64,000 nt of DNA. Origin: Novosphingobium fuchskuhlense (GTDB lineage: Bacteria; Pseudomonadota; Alphaproteobacteria; Sphingomonadales; Sphingomonadaceae). Below, piece after piece: positions 56,633-64,000 of the stretch (position 1 is its first letter; each line of letters starts with the position of its first letter). A program made the position numbers and the translations under genes. The notes beneath the pieces were generated by a model. The model did no database searches and was not told where the DNA came from. It saw only the letters and a program-made list of their open reading frames with translations. The stretch lies in contig NZ_KQ954246.1 of the NCBI RefSeq assembly GCF_001519075.1, positions 434,001 through 498,000 on the forward strand, read 5' to 3'.

Positions 56633-57322
56633 CTAAAGCCCCAGCCGCGCGGCGGCTTCCCGCGTCTGGGCTTCGCGCTGCGCCGCGAACGCCTCCATCC
56701 GTGCGCGGTAGGCGGCGAGGATTTCCGCCGGCGCGGTCTCTGGCCGGCCGGCATCGAACGGCGGGGCAGGGGCATATTCGAGGCCCAGTTGCAGCGAGTG
56801 CGCCAGCGCCTCGCCGCCGATCTCGGCCAGCACGGTCAGCGCGAAATCGATCCCTGCGGTCACCCCGCCGCCGGTGATCACGTTGCCATCCCGCACCACC
56901 CGGCCTTCATCGGGCACCGCGCCGTAGAGCGGCAGCAAGTGCCGCCATGCCCAGTGGCACGCCGCGCGCTTACCCACCAGGAGCCCGGCCGCCCCCAGAA
57001 TCAGCGAGCCGGTGCAAACCGAGGTCACATAGCGCGCGCCCAGCGCCAGCCGCCGCACTTCGCCCACGAAGGCGGCATCGAGCGCCACTTCGGTCGCATT
57101 CAGGCCGCCCGGCACGCAGACAAGGTCGCAGCGGTCGATCTCGGCCAGCACCCGCGTTCCTGCAAAGACCAGCCCCTCCGAGGGCACCTCTCCGCCATCG
57201 CGGCTGGCCACGATCGTCTCGCTCCCGGGGACGCGTGACAGGAACTGCTGCGGCCCGGTGAAATCGAGCTGGGTCATCCCGGGATAGATCGCAAACACGA
57301 TGCGCAGCGGCGTTTCATTCAT
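56633..57322 (-). CDS. DJ-1/PfpI-family protein (isonitrile hydratase/InhA-like)
   Basis: The 229-residue protein has the DJ-1/PfpI fold: FAIYPGMTQLDFTGP at the N-terminus and the nucleophile elbow TSVCTGSLILG with Cys, followed by CHWAWRHLL. It resembles isonitrile hydratase InhA. ATG 57322 was chosen because GAGGGA lies upstream and the family starts there. Its 3' end is 1 nt from the exported GNAT-like gene (convergent). No link to polysaccharide synthesis is apparent. Confidence 0.85.
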   Translation of the reverse strand: MNETPLRIVFAIYPGMTQLDFTGPQQFLSRVPGSETIVASRDGGEVPSEGLVFAGTRVLAEIDRCDLVCVPGGLNATEVALDAAFVGEVRRLALGARYVTSVCTGSLILGAAGLLVGKRAACHWAWRHLLPLYGAVPDEGRVVRDGNVITGGGVTAGIDFALTVLAEIGGEALAHSLQLGLEYAPAPPFDAGRPETAPAEILAAYRARMEAFAAQREAQTREAAARLGL

Positions 57323-57741
57323 GACCGGTTCCCTCGCATTTCGTCCTGTCCTTGCGCGCAAGGCGGACGGGGTCTGCGCGTTGTCCGCTGCGCCGGCGGC
57401 GGGGTCAAGCCCGCCCCACCTGTCCCGAAACGGGAGCAGGTTGACACGGTTGACACAGTCCTGGGGAATAATTGTATTCGATCAGTAGGGGGCTTTTGAT
57501 CGGCTGGCTCGATTAATCGGGCTGGGCGACCCGACTCGGTACAGGGCTGAAAGATAGGGCGGCGCATCGCCTGATTGTTGACCGGCACCCGCCCTGTAGG
57601 ACAGGAAAAACCGTGCCCGCATCGCGCTGCCCCGGGCGTGCACGACCAGCTGCGGGAAAGCCGGAACATGGTGCGAGGAACTTCCTCCGTTGCGCGCGCG
57701 GGGCCCATGGCGGGTGCCGCGAGGGCGGCGGCCGGCCCCGT
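57323..57741. other. 419-nt intergenic region with GGTTGACAC direct repeats
   Basis: No convincing gene is seen between the DJ-1 start and the polymerase stop. At 57439-57456 the sequence GGTTGACAC occurs twice in tandem. The second copy gives TTGACA followed after 17 nt by TGTATT, a weak promoter-like pair on the + strand with no gene behind it. Short palindromes (CGATCA/TGATCG, CGATTAATCG, CCTGTAGGACAGG) lie between 57479 and 57605. No clear terminator for the polymerase gene was found. Confidence 0.45.
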
Positions 57742-59307
57742 TCAGGCGATTTCCAGTTCGGCACCCAGCACAAAGGGCTCCTGCAGCATGAAGCCGCGCG
57801 TGGGGGGCGGGCTGCCCAGCATGAACGGCGTCGGGGCAGGGCTCAGCGCGATCGACGGGGCTGTCAGCGGGCTGGAAAGCGGGGCTGGCGCGGCCATGGT
57901 CACAGCGGCCTGCTGCTGCTGCCGCCGCCGCAGGGCGAGGGCTGCGCCGCCGAGGATCGCGATGTCTGTCCCCGGATCGCAGGTGGGCGAGGAAATCGAA
58001 GTCATCGCGATCCCCATCAGCATGGCCCAGGCACAGGCCGCGCCGGTCGAGAGGGCCGGATCGGGGACAGGTGCCCAGGTTGATTGACGGAGCGGGCCGA
58101 ACGCGGTGAGGAAGTGCAGGCTGAGCGTGAGCGCGCCGATCACTCCGGTGCAGCCGAGCACCGCCGTCGCGAGGCTGGAGGAGCGGAAGCTGCCCGGTCC
58201 GATCCCGATCCCGCTGCTGGCGAGGAAGGCCTCGATCCCCTGCCAGGCCCAGAAGCGCCGCTGCACGGCCGAGAGCGTCTCCCCCTTCTCCACGGTCATG
58301 TGGCGGATCATGTCGGAGAAGGCATCGGCAAGGCTGGGGTGCCAGATCATCACCGTGCAGCCAGCCACGACCATCGCGAGGCCGGCCGCGCCGATCCACA
58401 CGGCGCGATCGGTGGGCAGTGCACCGGGGAACAGCAGGGCCCGCACGCCGACCAGCGCGGCATAGACAGGCAGGCCGGCATAGGCCGTGCTCGATGTGCT
58501 GAGCACCAGCGCGGCCGCGAGCAGGGCTGCGGCGGGCCCCGTCCAGCGCGGATCGATCCGGCGCAGCCAGCACTCGAACGCAAAGACGAACAGCAGCATG
58601 CCGTAGTTTGCGTAAGTCGATGCCTCCGGAAACAGCCCGGTCATCCGCACGAAACCGAGGTAGGACTGATCGAGCTGCGCGTAGGACCCGTTACGGAAGA
58701 CAAGGAGGACGGCCTCCGCCGGGGTGCCCTTGAGCAGGACCGAGGCGAAGCCGGTGAGGGCATGGGCCATGCCGACCACCGCCAACGTGCGCACGAGCAC
58801 CGCGCGGCCCCGCGCGCGCCCGGAGGCGACGAAGCTGGCGAGGCCGGCCACGAGCGTGCCTAGCAGGTAGACCGCGGTTGTCAGGTTCTGCGGGGTGAAC
58901 ACCAGCGGGCGCACGGCATAGATATAGGCAAGGGTGGAGACATAGCGGGCCTCCACCTTGCCGCGCAGCGGCGTCACCTCGATCTGGCCGGCGAACAGGC
59001 GCGGTGCGATGAAGGCGAGGGCCACGCCATAGACCACGAAGCACACCAGCCAGCCATTGGCCCGGAGCGCGCGGCCGACCCCTTCCATCTGCCCGGCACC
59101 GGGCACCAGCAGGCGCATGGCCACGAAAAGCAGCGCGAACTGCACCGGCGGGATCGAGGAATTGCCGAGCAGCGGCAGCAGGATCGCGGCGGATCCGCCG
59201 AACATCGCGGACACGAGCACGAAGGCGAACATCGCCTCGACCGATCCCGCGACGAACAGCGCGAGGCCGATGAGGACCTGAATGGCACCGATGAATGTCA
59301 GTTCCAT
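57742..59307 (-). CDS. Wzy-type polysaccharide polymerase / O-antigen ligase-like protein
   Basis: The 521-residue membrane protein has about 11-12 hydrophobic helices and a large periplasmic loop, the layout of Wzy polymerases and O-antigen ligases (region GIEAFLASSGIGIGPGSFRSSS resembles the conserved ligase-like motif). It should polymerise repeat units on the periplasmic face. About 50 C-terminal residues are Pro/Ala-rich and cytoplasmic or periplasmic. It is the last gene of the minus-strand EPS operon, 34 nt after the acyltransferase. Confidence 0.78.
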   Translation of the reverse strand: MELTFIGAIQVLIGLALFVAGSVEAMFAFVLVSAMFGGSAAILLPLLGNSSIPPVQFALLFVAMRLLVPGAGQMEGVGRALRANGWLVCFVVYGVALAFIAPRLFAGQIEVTPLRGKVEARYVSTLAYIYAVRPLVFTPQNLTTAVYLLGTLVAGLASFVASGRARGRAVLVRTLAVVGMAHALTGFASVLLKGTPAEAVLLVFRNGSYAQLDQSYLGFVRMTGLFPEASTYANYGMLLFVFAFECWLRRIDPRWTGPAAALLAAALVLSTSSTAYAGLPVYAALVGVRALLFPGALPTDRAVWIGAAGLAMVVAGCTVMIWHPSLADAFSDMIRHMTVEKGETLSAVQRRFWAWQGIEAFLASSGIGIGPGSFRSSSLATAVLGCTGVIGALTLSLHFLTAFGPLRQSTWAPVPDPALSTGAACAWAMLMGIAMTSISSPTCDPGTDIAILGGAALALRRRQQQQAAVTMAAPAPLSSPLTAPSIALSPAPTPFMLGSPPPTRGFMLQEPFVLGAELEIA

Positions 59308-59341
59308 GGTGGCGTCAATCCTGTGGCGGGCATGGGGGGCT

Positions 59342-59896
59342 TCATGGCCGGACGTATCCTTCCCCGGCGCGTACCGGCTTCACGAAGGCCGCGGGATTGC
59401 CGCGCCAAACCTCGCGCGGTGGGATATCGCCGAACACGACCGAGCCGGCGGCAATCACCGCATGATCGCCGATCGTTACCCCGGGCAGCACGATGACACC
59501 GCGCCCCAGCCAGACATTGCGGCCCAGCTTCACCGGGGCGACGCGCACGCCCTGCCCCTCGTGTACGGGATGGTGGTTGGTATCGGCCAGGACGCAGCGC
59601 GGTCCGATGCGGCAATGTTCGCCGATGCGGACCCAGTGGTGACACACGATCTCGACCCCGGCGTTGAGAAAGGCGCGCGCGCCGATCTCCAGCAGGGCGC
59701 CCGGCCCGACTTCGACCGCCACCGGCGCGCCGTGGCAGCTCCAGTTGACGCGCTCGGCGATGCTGATGCGGCCGCGCCCCTCGATGCGGGGGAGGCCGCT
59801 GTGGACGAAGAAGCGGGATCCCGGCCGGTCGCCCCGCAGCCGCAGCCGCAGGATGGTGAGCCAGGTGCGCAGGCGGTTGAGCGGCTGGAGCCTCAC
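59342..59896 (-). CDS. Hexapeptide-repeat (LbH) acyltransferase
   Basis: The 184-residue protein has a C-terminal left-handed beta-helix with the hexapeptide pattern (GRNVWLGRGVIVLPGVTIGDHAVIAAGSVVF region) and the active-site His in DTNHHPVH. Members acetylate sugars. It probably adds an acetyl group to the polysaccharide or its precursor. Its ATG overlaps the glycosyltransferase stop by 4 nt. Confidence 0.88.
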   Translation of the reverse strand: MRLQPLNRLRTWLTILRLRLRGDRPGSRFFVHSGLPRIEGRGRISIAERVNWSCHGAPVAVEVGPGALLEIGARAFLNAGVEIVCHHWVRIGEHCRIGPRCVLADTNHHPVHEGQGVRVAPVKLGRNVWLGRGVIVLPGVTIGDHAVIAAGSVVFGDIPPREVWRGNPAAFVKPVRAGEGYVRP

Positions 59897-61617
59897 ACCA
59901 GTGCCTCCAGCACCCCGGCATCGAAGCGGTCGGGCGCGAAATCGCGCGCGCGCGCGGTCGCCGCCGCCGGATCGAAGTGGGGCAGCCAGCTTTCCAGCCG
60001 CTCGATCGCCGCGATCAGCGCTTCGGGCGTCTGTTCGCCGAAGAACAGGCCGGTGCGCCCCTCCACCACGCTGTCAAGCGCGCCGCCGCGGCCATAGGCG
60101 ATGACCGGACGGCCCGAGGCCATGACTTCGACGGGGACGATGCCGAAATCCTCCTCGGCGGTGAAGACCAGCGCCCGGCACCGGGCATAGGCGCGGCGCA
60201 GCGCCGCGAAATCGAGCCGGGGGATCATCCGGATCGTCGGCCCGGCGCGCTTCTTCAGCATGGCCGCCTGCGGCCCGTCGCCCACCACCGTCAGCGGCAG
60301 GCCGAGCGCATTGAAGGCATCGATGGCAAGATCGGCGCGCTTGTAGGGGACAAGCTGGCCGACCCAGAGGTAGCCGGGCTCGATCTCGTCCGAGGGGGTG
60401 AACAGCGCGGGATCGACCGGCGGATGGACCACCGTCGCCTCACGCCGCCAGGCCTTGGCCACCCGTTCGCGGATGAAGCTGGAATTGGCGAGCACGCGGT
60501 CCACGCGCGCCGCGGAATTCGTGTCCCACTGGCGCAGGCCGTGGCACAGCAGCGGCATGACCGCGCGCTTGAGCCAGCCCGCTTCGGCGCGGTAATCGTG
60601 GTAGTGATCCCACAAGTACCGCATCGGCGAGTGGACATAGCACAGGTGCAGCGCATCGGGCGCGGGGATCACGCCTTTGGCCGGCCCGCTCTCGCTGCTG
60701 ATGACAAGGTCGTAGCCGCGCAGATCGAGCTGTTCGAGCGCCATGGGCATCAGCGGGAGATAGGCCTGGTAGTGCCGCCGCGCGCCGGGCAGCTTCTGGA
60801 TGAAGCTGGTGTGCACCGTGCGCGCCCGGATCGCGGCCGACATCGCCGCCGGATCATAGACGTGGGTGAAGATATCCGCCTCGGGAAACAGCTCGAGCAG
60901 CCGCTCCAGCACGCGCTCTCCGCCGCGCATCGTCACCAGCCAGTAGTGGATGATGGCGACCCGGCGGAAGCGGCGGCGCGGATCGAGCGGCTGGACGGCG
61001 CCGGGCAGGATCGGCGCGGGGCGGTGGGGCGCCTCGCCGACGATGGTCGCAAGGGGGGCGTATGCGGCAAGATCGGCCGGGAGCGCGAGGGGCAGCGCGT
61101 CCGGTATGGGCGAAGGGCTAGAGAGGCCCTCGGGGTTGCCGGGCGTTTCGGACCGGGCGAGCGCTGCTGCGGCTACATCGATGGCGGCTGCCGCAATGTG
61201 CACGGTGCCGGCCGCCGCTTCGACAGCCGCCGCTGCGCGCACCACCGCCGCTGCGGCCGCTTCGACCGATCGCGCGGCGGCAACTTCGCCGCGGGGAAGC
61301 AGCGGCCGCGCCTCTTCCCCGGGGACTGGCGGACCCGCCAGCCCGAGGCTGGAAAGGTCCAGTCCGGCAAGGCGTCCGGCATAGGTGCCGGCGGCGAGCG
61401 TGGCTGCGTCGGTGCCCGTTCCTGTGGTGCCCGTCCCGGTGATGGACGTCCCGGTGGTGGACGTCCCATTGGGGGCAGAGCTGCCTGCTGCGGCGGCATG
61501 GGGCTCTTCCGCGCTGCCCTGGAGCAGGAAGGGGATCACCTCCGGGCCGGTGCTGCCTGAAGCGGGGCCGGGGCGCCGGGGCGTGGGCCCGGGGGTTGGT
61601 GCGGCCGCCTCAGGCAT
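59893..61617 (-). CDS. GT4-type glycosyltransferase with a 190-residue low-complexity N-terminus
   Basis: The 574-residue protein has a GT-B glycosyltransferase domain in the last about 380 residues (RVAIIHYWLVTMRGGERVLE; donor site YLWVGQLVPYKRADLAIDAF; EEDFGIVPVEVMASGRPV). The first about 190 residues are low-complexity: Thr/Gly repeats of TGT type, then Ala/Val-rich stretches that could form amphipathic helices. The start at ATG 61617 overlaps the kinase stop by 8 nt and no credible start codon lies nearer the GT domain, so the extension seems to be translated. Its role is unknown. Confidence 0.82.
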   Translation of the reverse strand: MPEAAAPTPGPTPRRPGPASGSTGPEVIPFLLQGSAEEPHAAAAGSSAPNGTSTTGTSITGTGTTGTGTDAATLAAGTYAGRLAGLDLSSLGLAGPPVPGEEARPLLPRGEVAAARSVEAAAAAVVRAAAAVEAAAGTVHIAAAAIDVAAAALARSETPGNPEGLSSPSPIPDALPLALPADLAAYAPLATIVGEAPHRPAPILPGAVQPLDPRRRFRRVAIIHYWLVTMRGGERVLERLLELFPEADIFTHVYDPAAMSAAIRARTVHTSFIQKLPGARRHYQAYLPLMPMALEQLDLRGYDLVISSESGPAKGVIPAPDALHLCYVHSPMRYLWDHYHDYRAEAGWLKRAVMPLLCHGLRQWDTNSAARVDRVLANSSFIRERVAKAWRREATVVHPPVDPALFTPSDEIEPGYLWVGQLVPYKRADLAIDAFNALGLPLTVVGDGPQAAMLKKRAGPTIRMIPRLDFAALRRAYARCRALVFTAEEDFGIVPVEVMASGRPVIAYGRGGALDSVVEGRTGLFFGEQTPEALIAAIERLESWLPHFDPAAATARARDFAPDRFDAGVLEALV

Positions 61618-63778
61618 AGTAGCGCTTGTAGGAATGGTAGAAGGCATCGTCGCCATAGCCGAAGCGGGCCTGCTTGCGCATGTCGACGCGGGTGAGCGCG
61701 ACACCGGCGAGCTGGACCCGGTCGTCGGGCAGCAGCCGCAGGGCAGAGCGCAGCGCGGCTTCGGGCGTCTTGCGCCAGCGCACCACGAAGACCGAGGCAT
61801 CGGCCTTGCGCAGCATGAGCCGCGCATCGGCGATGGGCAGCACCGGCGCGGTATCGATGATGATCGCATCGAACATCTCGCGCGCCTGCGCCAACATGCG
61901 GTCCATCTCGTCGCCGGTCAGCAGTTCGGGCGCCTTGTTGCTGCTTTCCGCCAGCGGCAGGATGTTGAGGCCGGTGGCGGGATCGACCACCAGCGCTGCC
62001 TCAAACGAGGCGGTGCCGGACAAGACATCCATCAGCCCCGGCCGCTCCGCATCGCCCCGCAGGAACCGGCTGACGCCCTGGCGGCGCAAGTCCCCGTCGA
62101 TCAGCAGCACCTTGTCACCCGAGAGCGCCATCGACCGCGCGAGACAGATCGAGGTCGTGGTCTTGCCCTCGTCGGGCAGCGCCGAGGTGAGCGCGATGAT
62201 GCGGGCCTGCGTGGTGTTCATCGCGATCGAGGCACGCAGCGAGCGGAAACTTTCGGCAAAGGCCGAGCGCGGATCCTCCAGCAGCGCCGTCATCGGCACC
62301 TTTTCGCCCCCGCGCGAGACCGAGCCCAGCGTCGGGATCGAGCCGAGGTAGCGGACGCCGAGGCGCTGCTCGATGTCATCGCCCGTGGTCAGCCCGCTGA
62401 AGGTCATTTCCGCCGCGAAGGCCGCCGCCACGCCGAGCCCGAGCCCGAGCGCGACCGACAGCACGAGGTTGAGCATGACATTGGGGCTGGTTGGCTTCAG
62501 CGGGGCAGCGGCCGGGTGAAGCAGGTCCGCGTCGGCCTGTTCGGTGCCTTCGCGCGCGGTCAGTTCCTTGAAGCGGTTGAGGTAGCTTTCATAGAGCGCG
62601 TTCGATGTCTCGGCGCGCTTCTCGAGGTCCTGCAGGCCCACCATCGCGGCGTTGTTCTGCGCCAGCGTGCCGCGCGATTGCTGCAGCGATCCGGTGAGCG
62701 AGGCCAGCCGCTGCTGCGAGACCCGGGCGCGCGCTTCCAGGCTCGAGATCACCCGCTGCGTCTCGTCGGCAATCCGCGCATCGATCGCGCCGAGCGCGGC
62801 CTTGGCGCGCAGCACATCGGGATGGCGCGGGCCATAGCGCGCGGTGAGCGAGGCCAGTTCGGTCGCTGCCGCAGCCTGCTGCGCCCGCAGCGAGCCCACC
62901 GCCGCCGAGCTGGCCACTTCGCCGACCCCGCCCGCGCTGACGCCCAGCGCCAGCTGGCGCCGCGCCGCATCCAGCCGGGCGCCATCCTCGCTGGCTTCCG
63001 CCCGCGCGGTGGTCACTGCCTGATTGTAGCTCGAGATTTCCTGTTCGGTGAGCGAGCCCATCGTGGTCGAAAGCAGATTGTTGCCGATGCGGTAGCGCTG
63101 CACCGCTGCCGTATCGGCCAGGGCCTGCTGGCGCAGCTGCTCAAGCCGCTCGGCAATGGTCGTGGTCGTGCGCCGCGCGGCTAGCCGCTTCGCCTCCAGC
63201 GCGCCAGCGGTGTATTGCTGGGCGAACGTGTTGGCGACGCGCGCGGCCCGCGCCGGATCGCTGTCTTCGAACGTGATCGCGATGCCGTAGGTCGTGCCGA
63301 TGCGCGTTGCCACCACGCCCTTGCGCAGCCACGCCAGCGCCGCCGCCTGCGCGCCCGCCGGGCTCTTCGCGAAGCGTTCCTCCCGGGCCAGACCAAGGCT
63401 TTCCGCCACCGCGGCGAGGTTGGCTTCCGAGGTCACCACCGCGACCTGCGTGTCGACATAGCCCTCGCTGGGGATCGCCGCCTGCTGCGGCCCGTCGCTC
63501 GTGCTCGTGGGGGCGACCGACTGCGGGCGGCTGTTGAGCGTGACTTCGGCGCGGGCGGTATAGGTGCGCGGCTGGAGCGCCGTGACCACAAAACCCGCCG
63601 CGAGCACGGCCAGCAGCACGGCAAGGAACACGCCGAGCCGGCGGCGGAACACCGCCAGCAGCAGGCGCAGGTCCACCCGGTCCGTGGCCGGGGGCGGGAC
63701 CCTTGGCTCGAAAGCGAGGGCGGGGGCCATTCCGGGCACCCCGCCAGCATTGCGATAGAGACCGACTGCCGTGTTCAC
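61610..63778 (-). CDS. Polysaccharide chain-length determinant tyrosine autokinase (Wzc/ExoP-like)
   Basis: The 722-residue protein has an N-terminal Wzz domain with a helix near residues 45-65, a periplasmic coiled-coil region, a second helix near 440 and a cytoplasmic BY-kinase: Walker A SALPDEGKTT, Walker A' LLIDGDLR and Walker B IIIDTAPV. The C-terminus ends with a Tyr cluster (GYGDDAFYHSYKRYYA), the autophosphorylation sites. It should control polymer length and export. Start is GTG 63778 with GGAG 7 nt upstream. It is the first gene of the minus-strand EPS operon. Confidence 0.92.
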   Translation of the reverse strand: MNTAVGLYRNAGGVPGMAPALAFEPRVPPPATDRVDLRLLLAVFRRRLGVFLAVLLAVLAAGFVVTALQPRTYTARAEVTLNSRPQSVAPTSTSDGPQQAAIPSEGYVDTQVAVVTSEANLAAVAESLGLAREERFAKSPAGAQAAALAWLRKGVVATRIGTTYGIAITFEDSDPARAARVANTFAQQYTAGALEAKRLAARRTTTTIAERLEQLRQQALADTAAVQRYRIGNNLLSTTMGSLTEQEISSYNQAVTTARAEASEDGARLDAARRQLALGVSAGGVGEVASSAAVGSLRAQQAAAATELASLTARYGPRHPDVLRAKAALGAIDARIADETQRVISSLEARARVSQQRLASLTGSLQQSRGTLAQNNAAMVGLQDLEKRAETSNALYESYLNRFKELTAREGTEQADADLLHPAAAPLKPTSPNVMLNLVLSVALGLGLGVAAAFAAEMTFSGLTTGDDIEQRLGVRYLGSIPTLGSVSRGGEKVPMTALLEDPRSAFAESFRSLRASIAMNTTQARIIALTSALPDEGKTTTSICLARSMALSGDKVLLIDGDLRRQGVSRFLRGDAERPGLMDVLSGTASFEAALVVDPATGLNILPLAESSNKAPELLTGDEMDRMLAQAREMFDAIIIDTAPVLPIADARLMLRKADASVFVVRWRKTPEAALRSALRLLPDDRVQLAGVALTRVDMRKQARFGYGDDAFYHSYKRYYA

Positions 63779-64000
63779 CCCTGTTCTCCTCGATCGACGG
63801 ATCCGGCGCGGGCGAACAGACCGGCGAGGAACCGTATTGGTACAATTTCGCCAATCAGGAAGAGCATCTCCCTTCACGGCATGTCTCAAGACTAGGCAAG
63901 GGGCCGCGACGGGGAAGGCGAAGCGTATCCGCTGCGGAGGCAAACCGGCGGCAGCAAGAGGGCCGGCAGACATCGCAGGATCGCTGCGCGACTTCACAGG
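63779..64000. other. Upstream region of the polysaccharide operon at the window edge
   Basis: These 222 nt precede the chain-length kinase gene. No gene is recognised. A short palindromic element, ATTGGTACAAT (near 63836), lies in an AT-richer patch that may contain the promoter, but -35/-10 elements were not clear. The window ends here. Confidence 0.4.

Noticed and set aside
57441..57478. TTGACA-N17-TGTATT promoter reading + strand
   Set aside because: The -10 lacks A at the second position and no gene or terminator follows; kept only as part of the repeat finding.
57319..57708. A 129-codon minus-strand frame in the gap before the polymerase 3' end
   Set aside because: The product is low-complexity with no ribosome-binding site, and overlaps the DJ-1 start region.
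61385..63184. A 599-codon + strand frame antisense to the chain-length kinase
   Set aside because: The minus-strand kinase has Walker motifs and a Tyr cluster; the + strand frame is shadow coding.

Overview
The window is high-GC alphaproteobacterial chromosome, most likely Sphingomonadales (Novosphingobium or a close relative). The evidence is a protocatechuate 4,5-dioxygenase (LigAB) pair, an ATPase-inhibitor zeta subunit (DUF1476), sphingomonad-style ribosomal proteins and an exopolysaccharide locus. The genus is an inference from protein character; no search was run.

Layout. (1) 1-11.3 kb: the 3' end of an unknown protein, a periplasmic CPYC thioredoxin-fold protein, a molybdate ABC transporter (modABC), the potassium transporter kup, and a type I secretion operon (TolC-like, HlyD-like and ABC/permease genes) with no visible substrate gene. 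(2) 11.3-17.4 kb: ligAB, a NarL/NarX-type two-component pair, a membrane-anchored LuxR-type regulator divergent from it, and four genes of unknown role. (3) 17.4-45.1 kb: the translation superoperon rpsL-rpsG-fusA-tuf, rpsJ to rpmD, rplO-secY-adk and rpsM-rpsK-rpoA-rplQ. It is interrupted twice: by a reversed three-gene operon of exported proteins (two DUF4139 paralogues plus a small secreted protein) between rpmD and rplO, and by SRPBCC, gdhA and MFS genes between adk and rpsM. (4) 45.1-49.8 kb: an exported prolyl oligopeptidase, the ATPase zeta subunit, a BolA protein, a monothiol glutaredoxin and a NUDIX hydrolase. (5) 49.9-63.8 kb: an exopolysaccharide locus with initiating sugar-phosphate transferase, four glycosyltransferases, Wzx-type flippase, Wzy-type polymerase, hexapeptide acyltransferase and chain-length tyrosine autokinase. 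An exported GNAT-like protein and a DJ-1/PfpI protein lie within it.

How the parts work together. The ribosomal segments that begin a transcription unit (rpsL, tuf, rplO, rpsM) share a promoter layout, TTG/GTG-type -35, a 17-nt spacer, a TAAG/TAGG-type -10 and a GC-rich discriminator, so the split cluster may still be co-regulated. In the polysaccharide locus the pieces fit a Wzx/Wzy-dependent pathway: lipid-linked priming, sugar additions, flipping, polymerisation and length control. The outer-membrane export protein is not in the window.

The strongest points for follow-up are the shared promoter at the breakpoints, the Arg at position 88 of S12 (predicted intrinsic streptomycin resistance), the RGG-rich extension of S5, the glycosyltransferase whose C-terminus is encoded across an antisense terminator, and two candidate non-coding RNAs. 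I found no insertion sequences, CRISPR arrays, tRNA or rRNA genes. No entirely new defence or mobile system was recognisable.
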